From Prosthecobacter debontii (GTDB lineage Bacteria; Verrucomicrobiota; Verrucomicrobiia; Verrucomicrobiales; Akkermansiaceae), in the NCBI GenBank assembly GCA_945873125.1, contig CAMCBV010000002.1:53043-117042 (forward strand): a DNA stretch of 64,000 bases, read 5' to 3'. The number at the start of each line of letters is the position of its first letter. Position 1 is the stretch's first letter. Shown here in pieces: positions 17,948 through 27,979 of the stretch. The translations under genes and the position numbers were made by a program. The notes under the pieces are model-generated. The model saw nothing but the letters and a program-made list of their open reading frames with translations. It was not told the DNA's origin and did not search any database.

Positions 17948-18613
17948 ATGCTTGCATCCGCTGTTCTTTTCGATTTTGACGGAATCTTGGTGGATACCGA
18001 GTGGGAAATTTATCAAGCGTGGCTGGAGACGTTTCGTGAACATGGCCATGACTTGCCGCTTTCACTCTACACTCGCTGCATAGGCTCGGACTTCGATGCG
18101 TGGTCGCCCAAGTTGCACCTTGAGGAATTAACCCGTCTCAATTTTGATTGGATCCAAATGGATGAGCGTCGGCAAATCAGGATCCGCTCAGCGCTTGCGA
18201 AACACGGGCCCATAGACGGGGTTGTGGCTGTGCTGAAATTGTTGCGTGAAATTGGAATTCCGATCGCTGTGGTTTCCAGTTCGTCACACCACTGGGTCGA
18301 TGGCTGGTTGGAAAAACTGGAATTGATCGATTTTTTTCAGGAAATCGTCTGCAAGGGTGATGCTCCCAAAATCAAACCCGCGCCCGACTTGTTTTTTGAG
18401 GCGGCGCGTCGGTTGAAAGTGAACGCTGCGGATTGCCTCGTGATTGAAGATTCACTGAATGGTTTGAATTCCGCCAAAGCGGCAGGAATGATGGCATGGA
18501 TGGTGCCAAACCGTGTGACTGCGGGATTGGATTTTACGAACGCCGATCGTGTGTTCTCGTCCTTTCTCGAATTGGGACAAGCCATCCGAGCTTGTCAAAG
18601 TCCGTTAGGGTGA
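17948..18613 (+). CDS. HAD-superfamily hydrolase, beta-phosphoglucomutase-like
   Basis: 221 residues. HAD motif I is VLFDFDGILVDTEW (nucleophile Asp and general acid Asp), motif II is VVSSSSHHWV, motif III is the Lys in KGDAPKIKPAPD, and motif IV is LVIEDSLNGLNSA. The helical cap after motif I and the KPAPDLF sequence place it in the phosphoglucomutase/phosphatase (PGMB-like) branch; the substrate cannot be told. I chose the ATG at 17948, nine codons inside the longest frame, because the family starts close to the first strand. Its 3' end overlaps the convergent NlpC/P60 gene by 19 bases. Confidence 0.85.
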   Translation: MLASAVLFDFDGILVDTEWEIYQAWLETFREHGHDLPLSLYTRCIGSDFDAWSPKLHLEELTRLNFDWIQMDERRQIRIRSALAKHGPIDGVVAVLKLLREIGIPIAVVSSSSHHWVDGWLEKLELIDFFQEIVCKGDAPKIKPAPDLFFEAARRLKVNAADCLVIEDSLNGLNSAKAAGMMAWMVPNRVTAGLDFTNADRVFSSFLELGQAIRACQSPLG

Positions 18614-19113
18614 CGCATGGCGTGGCCTTTTGCGCCGCGGGTTGCCGTTTTCCATTGAGGACCCGTGCTGTTGCTGCCGCCGCCAGTATCGAGACGAAGT
18701 CCGGCAACTGTCATGAAAACATGGCCATTCCGTATATAGAGGGTAATCCAGTCGCCTTCGCCTTTTTTGCCATATTTGAAATAGTCTTTTGAGGTGAGGC
18801 AGCCACGAAGCAGGCCTGCTTCTCTTAGCACATACGATGTGGTGCCCGAGCAGTCATAGCCGTTGTCGTGATGGTTTGCATGACCGCCGCCCCATTTGTA
18901 GGGCTTACCTTGGAGTCGATTTCCGGCAGCGATGGCTTTCTTGACTGCTGCAGGTGCGTTGCGCGGTGCATAGGCGATGCCGTTTCGAATCAATGCCGTT
19001 TTGCTACTCTCAAATCGATAGGAAACGGGATGTTTCGCATAGACTTGGTTAGAGCAGGATTGAAGTGATCCGCCAACTACGATGAGTGAGAGAGCGAAAA
19101 GCAACCGTTTCAT
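18595..19113 (-). CDS. NlpC/P60-family cell-wall hydrolase lipoprotein
   Basis: 172 residues. A lipoprotein signal is clear: MKRLLFALSLIVVGGSLQSC with an LQSC lipobox at residue 20. The domain has the NlpC/P60 elements: GKPYKWGGGHAN before the nucleophile, YDCSGTTSYVLREAGLL with the catalytic Cys, and IRNGHVFMTVAGLRLDTG with the catalytic His. These enzymes cut peptide stems of peptidoglycan, usually the D-Glu to diamino-acid bond. The domain sits at the extreme C-terminus. The gene is separate from its neighbours and overlaps the convergent HAD gene by 19 bases. Confidence 0.85.
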   Translation of the reverse strand: MKRLLFALSLIVVGGSLQSCSNQVYAKHPVSYRFESSKTALIRNGIAYAPRNAPAAVKKAIAAGNRLQGKPYKWGGGHANHHDNGYDCSGTTSYVLREAGLLRGCLTSKDYFKYGKKGEGDWITLYIRNGHVFMTVAGLRLDTGGGSNSTGPQWKTATRGAKGHAMRHPNGL

Positions 19114-19155
19114 ACGGATATGGTTCTCCAGATGCTAAAGAACTTCAAATATTTT

Positions 19156-19761
19156 CTATAGGTTAAGTAAATTGCCAGAACTTACATTTGAAACAAACGA
19201 TTGAATTGCTTTCGCTCTATGGCTTAGCTGGCTTTTCTTGTCTGCTCCAAGGTCGGCCATGGTTTGTGAATAACCTGTGGGAATAAACAAAGGGTCATAT
19301 CCGAAACCGCCATTGCCGGAAGGTTGGCGAGCGATTTCACCTTCGACCGCCCCGTGGAAGGTGGCGATTTCCTTGCCGTTTTTGGCAAGAACAAGGGTGC
19401 ACAGGAATCGGGCGCTGCGCTGGTCATGATTGGCCATTTCTGAAATGAGGCGCAGGTTGTTTTTTGCATGATTTCCCTCTTCGCCTCCATAGCTGGAAGA
19501 CCACACCCCGGGAGCTCCGCCGAGCGCATCGACATCCAGTCCGGAGTCATCGGCAAGCACCCAGCCATCGATTCTGCCGCTGATGCCCAGTGCCTTGAGT
19601 CGGGCATTTTCCAGAAAGGTGCTTCCGGTTTCTTCGATTTCAGGAAGTTCGGGAAAATCGGTGACATCGAGAATCTCGAAGCGATCACCTAGGATATGGC
19701 GGATTTCCTGGGTTTTATGGGAGTTGCGAGTTGCAATGATGAGGCGTGGGAGCTCAGGCAT
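19156..19761 (-). CDS. rdgB: XTP/dITP diphosphatase (Ham1/RdgB family)
   Basis: Removes inosine and xanthosine triphosphates so that they are not built into DNA or RNA. 201 residues, normal size. Seen motifs: IATRNSHKTQEIRHIL at the start (SxNxxK region), EETGSTFLENARLKA, WVLADDSGLDVDALGG with the metal-binding Asp residues, GVWSSSYGGE, FHGAVEGEIA, NGGFGYDPLFIP and KSQLSHRAKAI. All are typical for the family. A short region of 77 bases separates its start from the divergent thioredoxin-like gene. Confidence 0.95.
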   Translation of the reverse strand: MPELPRLIIATRNSHKTQEIRHILGDRFEILDVTDFPELPEIEETGSTFLENARLKALGISGRIDGWVLADDSGLDVDALGGAPGVWSSSYGGEEGNHAKNNLRLISEMANHDQRSARFLCTLVLAKNGKEIATFHGAVEGEIARQPSGNGGFGYDPLFIPTGYSQTMADLGADKKSQLSHRAKAIQSFVSNVSSGNLLNL

Positions 19762-19838
19762 GAAAAGGGTTTCGGATTTTTTTTGTCTTTCGCCAAGAAT
19801 TTTAGAATAAACAGGCTTTGTTACGTATCCTTATAACA

Positions 19839-20297
19839 ATGAAAATTTCAAACAAGTTCGCGGTGTATTCGGTTTGTGTGGCGGCCATGGTGTCGATCTC
19901 GTTTGCAAAAGCACCGAAAGGTTGGGAGACGGATGTTGACGCCGCTCTTGCTCTTGCAAAGAAGGAAAAAAAGGCAGTGATGTTGGAGTTCACGGGGTCC
20001 GACTGGTGTCCTCCCTGCATCATGATGGGCAAGGAAGTGTTCTCAAAAGAGGAATTCGTTAAAGCGGCCTCTGAAAAAAATGTGTTAGTGCATTTGGATT
20101 TTCCTAAAGGCGACAAGGCATTAGCCGAGAAAAATCAGCCGCTTCTGGAAAAATACAAAGTTGATGGGTTTCCGACGGTGGTATTGTTGAATTCGGAGGG
20201 GGTTGAGTTCACTCGTTTTCCCGCATCCAAATACCCGAAAGTCAAATTGTTCCTTGATCAATTGACCACAGCTCTCGAAAACAAGGATCTAGATTAA
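19839..20297 (+). CDS. Exported thioredoxin-fold protein, CPPC motif
   Basis: 152 residues from the ATG at 19839. The signal peptide (MKISNKFAVYSVCVAAMVSI, cleavage near SFA) places it outside the cytosol. The thioredoxin fold starts with the strand VMLEFTGSDWCPPC, whose CPPC redox pair is complete, and the cis-Pro is seen in VDGFPTVVLL. The FTGSDWCxxC and KEVFSKEEF pattern resembles the thioredoxin_7/DsbD-gamma-like group. The role is probably disulfide or redox handling in the periplasm. It is 6 bases upstream of a close homologue, so the two form an operon of duplicated genes. Confidence 0.88.
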   Translation: MKISNKFAVYSVCVAAMVSISFAKAPKGWETDVDAALALAKKEKKAVMLEFTGSDWCPPCIMMGKEVFSKEEFVKAASEKNVLVHLDFPKGDKALAEKNQPLLEKYKVDGFPTVVLLNSEGVEFTRFPASKYPKVKLFLDQLTTALENKDLD

Positions 20298-20303
20298 ACA
20301 ATT

Positions 20304-20747
20304 ATGAAAAAACTGATAATGACCTTAATGGTGTCTCTCGCAGCGGTCTCATTTTCAATGGGAGCGGAGAGTTTGTGGATGCACGACTTTGAAGCGGCCA
20401 AGGCAAAGGCTGTGAAAGAAGGAAAACCGATTTTCATCAACTTCACGGGCACGGATTGGTGCGGATGGTGCATCAAACTTGAGAAAGAAGTTTTTAGTAA
20501 AAAAGCCTTTCAAGATTACGCGAAGGAAAACCTGGTTTTGGTTGAAGTCGATTTTCCAAGGAAGAAAGAGCAAACTGCAGAGCTGAAAGAGCAAAACAAA
20601 AAGCTCGATAAGGAATATGGTGTTGAGGGCTACCCGACCCTGTATTTGTTGGATGCCCAAGGTAAAAAGCTCACCGAAGATATCGGCTACCGCGAGGGTG
20701 GGCCAGAGGCATATGTCGCTCACTTGAAGAGTTTGCTCAAAAAATAG
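20304..20747 (+). CDS. Exported thioredoxin-fold protein, CGWC motif
   Basis: 147 residues, signal peptide MKKLIMTLMVSLAAVSFSMG. It is paralogous to the gene before it: FINFTGTDWCGWCIKLEKEVFSKKAF aligns without gaps over that stretch, but the redox pair is CGWC instead of CPPC. The cis-Pro is in VEGYPTLYLLD. The different residues between the Cys pair suggest a different redox potential, so the two may act in sequence or on different partners. An intrinsic terminator follows 24 bases later. Confidence 0.88.
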   Translation: MKKLIMTLMVSLAAVSFSMGAESLWMHDFEAAKAKAVKEGKPIFINFTGTDWCGWCIKLEKEVFSKKAFQDYAKENLVLVEVDFPRKKEQTAELKEQNKKLDKEYGVEGYPTLYLLDAQGKKLTEDIGYREGGPEAYVAHLKSLLKK

Positions 20748-20771
20748 ATTCAGGAGATCTTCTCCGTTCAT

Positions 20772-20807
20772 AAACCCTGCCCAGTCCATCGATTGAGCAG
20801 GGTTTTT
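20772..20807 (+). terminator. Intrinsic terminator after the thioredoxin-like pair
   Basis: A 9-bp stem (AAACCCTGC at 20772-20780, GCAGGGTTT at 20797-20805) ends in a T-run. A longer possible leuS start at 20793 falls inside this hairpin, which favours the leuS start at 20856. Confidence 0.88.
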
Positions 20808-20855
20808 CTTTTCATTGGTGCGGGGATTGCGCAAGTTTCCCGCCCACCACAGACC

Positions 20856-24026
<3,171 letters not shown>

Positions 24027-24056
24027 TTGCTATATGAGTTAAAGTCTCTACATGAA

Positions 24057-24170
24057 TGGTAGGGCGCCCTCGCCGAGGGCGCCGTGCGAAGCGAAACGCA
24101 ATTAATACATCCATTGATTTTCAATATCTTCTTCATTTCATGCGGCGCGCTCGGCGATAGCGCTCTACCA
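24057..24170. repeat. REP-like inverted pair between leuS and pyk
   Basis: Arms of 28 bases at 24057-24084 and 24143-24170 match as inverted repeats at 24 of 28 positions; both have TGGTAG...GCGCC-type ends and an inner GGCGA/TCGCC element. The left arm alone folds (GGGCGCCCTCGCCGAGGGCGCC-like palindrome). The 58 bases between are AT-richer and without a gene. Sequence differs from the arms of the leuS insert, so it belongs to another REP family. It also fills the gap between two convergent genes and may act as a terminator. Confidence 0.75.
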
Positions 24171-24188
24171 AATTCTTGATCCTGCTCA

Positions 24189-25592
24189 TCAAGCGTGATG
24201 CAGCAGGATCGAGTTTGCGGCGAAGTGATCAGATAAGATATCGGAGACGATGACGATGGGGGTGCCCTCACGAACCAGTCCCGCCTCGCGGAGTTGCTCG
24301 GTCGCGAGTTGGACGGTTTCCTCGATATTCGAGCGGAACGGCATTTGGAAGGCGCGGATTCCACGTGTTAGAGAAAGTTGACGACAAACGCGTTCTTTGG
24401 GGGTGAAGGCAAAAAACGCAGCCGTGCGGGGACGCATCAAAGCCACTTGATTGGCGAGAACACCGCGACGGGTGAGTACGACGAGCAGTGCATCCGCCAA
24501 TGAATCCGCCAAGGTAACGGCAGCGCGCGCGGTTTTTTGTCGTTCATCGCGCAGAATAACATTTTGTCCGAAGCCGTGCCCCCCCGTGCGTTCAATGCGG
24601 GTGGCAATCCTCACGATCGCTTCGACACAGCGCTCCGGATAACGTCCGACCGAAGTTTCACCGGAAAGCATGAGTGAATCCGCCTCTTCGTAAGCCGCGT
24701 TCATCACATCAGTGACTTCCGCACGCGTAGGGGTCGGGTTGATGATCATCGATTCCAGCAACTGGGTTGCCACAATCACGCGAGTTCCGAGCTCATGGCA
24801 GCGCTTGACGATACGGCGTTGGAGAATGGGGAGGTCTTCGAAATCAACCTCGATACCGAGATCACCGCGAGCGATCATGATGACATCGGATTCCTGAATG
24901 ATCGCATCGATGTTTTTGATCGCTTCCTGATCCTCGATTTTCGCGACAATCTGAGCTTCACCTTCGAGAGCTTTCATCGCGTCGCGGAGTTCACGAACGT
25001 GTGCGGCATCGCGGACAAAAGATCCGGCGATGAAGTCTGCATCACATTCGACGGCGAGGGCGAGATCCTTGTGATCCTTTTCTGTCAGGGCTGGAAGGTT
25101 GAGCCGGACCCCTGGCAAATTGATATGTCTGCGAGATCCCATGCTGCCGGGCGTGCGGACATCACAGATGATGCGATCGTCCAGAACCTTGTCGATGCGC
25201 ATGAGCAATGCACCGTTATCGACCACGAGAGTATTTCCTTCCTTCACATCGTGCATCAGGCCGGGATAATTGACCGTGGTGGACAACGGAATGGTGGCGG
25301 ATACATCGGCACGTCGGAACTCCACTTTGTCACCCTCTTTGAGTTCGTAGGCTTTCTCGAGATCCCCGGTTCGAATCGAGGGTCCGGTGAGATCGAAAAG
25401 AACGGCAATGTGGGCATGGCGTTTCTTGGATTCTTTGCGAACGAGTTGGGTCATCTCCGCAGCCCATTCATGTTTCGCATGGCTCATGTTGAGGCGGAAA
25501 ACATTCACACCGCCATCGATGAGTTTGCCTATCATTTCAGAAGACTCAGTTGCGGGTCCGAGGGTGACGATGAGTTTGGTTTTACGGGACAT
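24189..25592 (-). CDS. pyk: Pyruvate kinase
   Basis: Makes pyruvate and ATP from phosphoenolpyruvate in glycolysis. 467 residues. Seen motifs: KLIVTLGPATESSEMI at the N-terminus, NVFRLNMSHAKHEW, FDLTGPSIRTGD, the active-site Lys in IVAKIEDQEAI, MIARGDLGIEVDFEDLP, VIVATQLLESMI, PTPTRAEVTDVMNA and SLMLSGETSVGRYPERCV. The C-terminal domain is a normal regulatory-type domain. It is the only gene of its transcript, convergent with leuS. The opposing direction to PEP synthase (51 kb) means both arms of the PEP/pyruvate step are coded in this window. Confidence 0.96.
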   Translation of the reverse strand: MSRKTKLIVTLGPATESSEMIGKLIDGGVNVFRLNMSHAKHEWAAEMTQLVRKESKKRHAHIAVLFDLTGPSIRTGDLEKAYELKEGDKVEFRRADVSATIPLSTTVNYPGLMHDVKEGNTLVVDNGALLMRIDKVLDDRIICDVRTPGSMGSRRHINLPGVRLNLPALTEKDHKDLALAVECDADFIAGSFVRDAAHVRELRDAMKALEGEAQIVAKIEDQEAIKNIDAIIQESDVIMIARGDLGIEVDFEDLPILQRRIVKRCHELGTRVIVATQLLESMIINPTPTRAEVTDVMNAAYEEADSLMLSGETSVGRYPERCVEAIVRIATRIERTGGHGFGQNVILRDERQKTARAAVTLADSLADALLVVLTRRGVLANQVALMRPRTAAFFAFTPKERVCRQLSLTRGIRAFQMPFRSNIEETVQLATEQLREAGLVREGTPIVIVSDILSDHFAANSILLHHA

Positions 25593-25641
25593 GGGATAGA
25601 AAGGTGAGGTTGGTTAGAGCAGGGGATATGCCGCTGGGATA

Positions 25642-26025
25642 TCAGAATGAATGCAGACGTAGGCCGAAGGGGATAAAGCGTTCGAAATCTCTGGTGTTTA
25701 ATGTGCAGAGCGGACTGTTAGAAATGATGGCACAAGCGGCAATCATGCAGTCGGAATGGGAGCCGCGGCGTCGCCCCGATTTGTTATAAAGGACAGATGC
25801 CATTTCAGCCATCGGTTTTGTGAAATCCAAGATGCGGTGATCAACTGCTAATTCCGCAGCCTTGAGTTGTTTTTTCTCAATTGGGCCATTGCAGAATTCA
25901 GACCACGCGATTGTTGATGAAGCCACGTGATTTCCATTTCTGAGCCATGAAATAAGATCTGCTCTCAAGAGTGATCCGCTTAATCCGACTTCAACCAATA
26001 AGTTTGTGTCCAAATGGATTGTCAT
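25642..26025 (-). CDS. PIN-domain toxin (VapC-like)
   Basis: 127 residues from the ATG at 26025 (MTIHLDTNLLVEVGL); a longer frame adds only a basic leader from the other gene's DNA. PIN-domain acidic residues are seen: Asp6 in HLDTNLL, Glu in WSEFCNG, Asp in SHSDCMIAA and Asp in NTRDFERF. VapC toxins are Mg-dependent RNases, often aimed at tRNA or rRNA. Its ATG overlaps the antitoxin stop by 4 bases, the usual sign of a coupled toxin-antitoxin pair. Confidence 0.85.
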   Translation of the reverse strand: MTIHLDTNLLVEVGLSGSLLRADLISWLRNGNHVASSTIAWSEFCNGPIEKKQLKAAELAVDHRILDFTKPMAEMASVLYNKSGRRRGSHSDCMIAACAIISNSPLCTLNTRDFERFIPFGLRLHSF

Positions 26026-26303
26026 TCCCACCAGTATTTTTTTGCTTCTCTTTCGAGGCGAATTTCTTCCCTGAATGTATCCGCCTGCTCTTGCGTAATA
26101 CCGTTTTCTTGCAGCCATTCCATCGCTTGGACGGGAGTCATGCAGGCGGTTTTCATGGCTTCATCTTCCTTTAGTTTGCGAACCGCACGGCGGATGACCT
26201 CAGATTTCGATGTTTCCCATTCCGATGCTAGGAGCTCGATACTATCTAGGGTTTGCTGATCCAGCGACATGCTGGTGCGCTTGAGAGTGGACGTGTATTT
26301 CAT
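26022..26303 (-). CDS. Ribbon-helix-helix antitoxin (VapB-like)
   Basis: 93 residues from the ATG at 26303. The N-terminus is a typical ribbon-helix-helix DNA-binding unit: LKRTSMSLDQQTLDSIELLA is the strand and first helix, then ETSKSEVIRRAVRKLKE is the second helix. The C-terminal half (AMEWLQENGITQEQADTF, then acidic and Trp-Trp-Glu at the end) is the likely toxin-wrapping part. I prefer MKYTSTLK to an upstream ATG at 26321 because the start codon then sits inside the palindromic operator. Confidence 0.8.
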   Translation of the reverse strand: MKYTSTLKRTSMSLDQQTLDSIELLASEWETSKSEVIRRAVRKLKEDEAMKTACMTPVQAMEWLQENGITQEQADTFREEIRLEREAKKYWWE

Positions 26304-26328
26304 GTGGTAACTATTTACCACATGAAAT
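26297..26328. promoter_or_regulatory. Operator-like palindrome at the antitoxin start codon
   Basis: A perfect inverted repeat with 14-base arms (ATTTCATGTGGTAA and TTACCACATGAAAT) and a 4-base spacer CTAT. It includes the antitoxin start codon (26301-26303). Ribbon-helix-helix antitoxins bind such palindromes to repress their own operon, so this is the probable autoregulatory site. Confidence 0.75.
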
Positions 26329-26346
26329 CACGCATCAAGTTTTATA

Positions 26347-27933
26347 TCAGCCCTGATCAATGGTTTTCTCGGTTGCCGCATCGACAATCGCGAAGCGTTC
26401 GCGGTTGAGAGTCGGATCCGAACGGAAGATAAGACGTCCGGCGTGTGAGCGTTCGAGCTCAACGAGAACTTTTGCATCTTCCTTTTTGAAGCGGTTCAGC
26501 ACATCCGAGTTCACGATGACGACAAGATCGCCGACTTGGTCGCGATGGGTTTGGATGATCGTGTTGAGGCGGCGTTGGATCTCGATCGACATGGTCATCG
26601 GAGTTTTGACGCGGCCGCGGCCTTGGCAGTATGGGCAGGGCTCATACATCGAATCACGGAGCGATTCATTCAAACGCTGGCGAGTCATCTCCATGAGGCC
26701 GATGGCGGAAATCTGAAGGATTTGGGTTTTCGCTTTATCGCGTTTGACCCGCTCTTTCATCGCCTTGTAGACGGCGGCTTGGTCTTTGCGATGACGCATG
26801 TCAATGAAATCGACCACGACCAAGCCCCCGATATTGCGGAGGCGGAGCTGGCGTGCGACTTCCTCGGCGGCTTCGATGTTGGTTTGGAGAATCATCTTAT
26901 CGACATCTTTGGAGCCGCGGTTGCGCCCCGTGTTCACGTCGACAGAGATGAGAGCTTCGGTTTCATCGATGACAATATAGCCACCGCACTTGAGCCAGAC
27001 TTGGCGGGAGAATGCCTCGTCGATTTGTTTTTGGATGTTGACCTTCTCAAAGATGGGTTGGGAAGTGCATGGCATATAGCGAATGCGACGCTTTGAACGA
27101 CGAGAGATTTTTCCGGCGATTTCACGGATGAGTTCGGTCGTTTGTTCGTCGTCGCAAATGACCTGATCCACTTCATCGGTGAGGAAATCCCGGGCGGTTT
27201 TTTCGATCAATCCGGGTTCTTGAAACACACAGCAGGGAGCCGGATTATTGGCGCGGCGTTGGTCGATTTTATCCCATTGCTCGAGCAGCATCGCGAGGTC
27301 GCGAACGAAGTGGCGGGCGCGGGTTCCTTGGGCAACCGTGCGCATGATAATCCCCATGCCTTCCGGAACAGAGAGATTTTGTACGATTTTACGCAGGCGC
27401 TGACGTTCTTGCGGATCATCGATTTTCCGGGAAATACCGAATTGTTCGGTAAATGGCATGAGCACGAGGTAACGACCGGCCAGCGAGATGTTGGTGGTGA
27501 CGCGGGGGCCTTTTGTGCCGATCGGACCTTTGGAGACCTGGATGACGATCTCGGATCCCACGGGGTAGATACTGGGAATATCTTTCGAAGTGATTTTCTT
27601 TTGATTTTTTTTCGATCCTTGGCGTTCGATTTCTTCCAGTCCTCCATCGAGTGCTGCGGGGATGGCATCCCAGAAGTGGAGGAAGGCATTTTTGTCGAGG
27701 CCGATGTCGACGAACATGGCCTTCAGTCCTTGTTCGATGTTTTTGACTTTGCCTTTGAAAATGCCACCGACGATGTTTTGGTCGCCCTCGCGTTCGACGG
27801 TGTATTCTTCAAGAACGCCGTCTTCCAAGAGTGCGACGCGGCGCTCGAGTTTTTCAACGTTGACGATGATGGTGTTTCCTTGCGATGGATCGGTATTTCC
27901 GATTCCGAGTAGTCTTTTGATTTTTTTGATCAC
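26347..27933 (-). CDS. rng: Ribonuclease E/G family endoribonuclease
   Basis: Matures rRNA and starts mRNA decay. 528 residues, the RNase G size, with no long C-terminal scaffold as in E. coli RNase E. Seen parts: an S1-like domain with EGDQNIVGGIFKGKVKNIEQ and AMFVDIGLDKNAFLHF; the GPRVTTNISLAGRYLVLMP segment; the catalytic DNase I-like region with SVDVNTGRN and VVDFIDMRHRKDQ bearing the Mg-binding Asp residues; and the zinc-link CPYCQGRGRVKT. It is downstream of the PBP2 gene by about 46 bases. RNase G is commonly next to mreBCD, as here. Confidence 0.95.
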   Translation of the reverse strand: MIKKIKRLLGIGNTDPSQGNTIIVNVEKLERRVALLEDGVLEEYTVEREGDQNIVGGIFKGKVKNIEQGLKAMFVDIGLDKNAFLHFWDAIPAALDGGLEEIERQGSKKNQKKITSKDIPSIYPVGSEIVIQVSKGPIGTKGPRVTTNISLAGRYLVLMPFTEQFGISRKIDDPQERQRLRKIVQNLSVPEGMGIIMRTVAQGTRARHFVRDLAMLLEQWDKIDQRRANNPAPCCVFQEPGLIEKTARDFLTDEVDQVICDDEQTTELIREIAGKISRRSKRRIRYMPCTSQPIFEKVNIQKQIDEAFSRQVWLKCGGYIVIDETEALISVDVNTGRNRGSKDVDKMILQTNIEAAEEVARQLRLRNIGGLVVVDFIDMRHRKDQAAVYKAMKERVKRDKAKTQILQISAIGLMEMTRQRLNESLRDSMYEPCPYCQGRGRVKTPMTMSIEIQRRLNTIIQTHRDQVGDLVVIVNSDVLNRFKKEDAKVLVELERSHAGRLIFRSDPTLNRERFAIVDAATEKTIDQG

Positions 27934-27979
27934 GATGGGTGTAGGTTGGAATGTTTTGTATTGAAAAGATGAGTTGATT

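Noticed and set aside
24795..27912. Frames of 270 and 256 residues antisense to pyk and rng.
   Set aside because: Both are shadows of well-supported genes.
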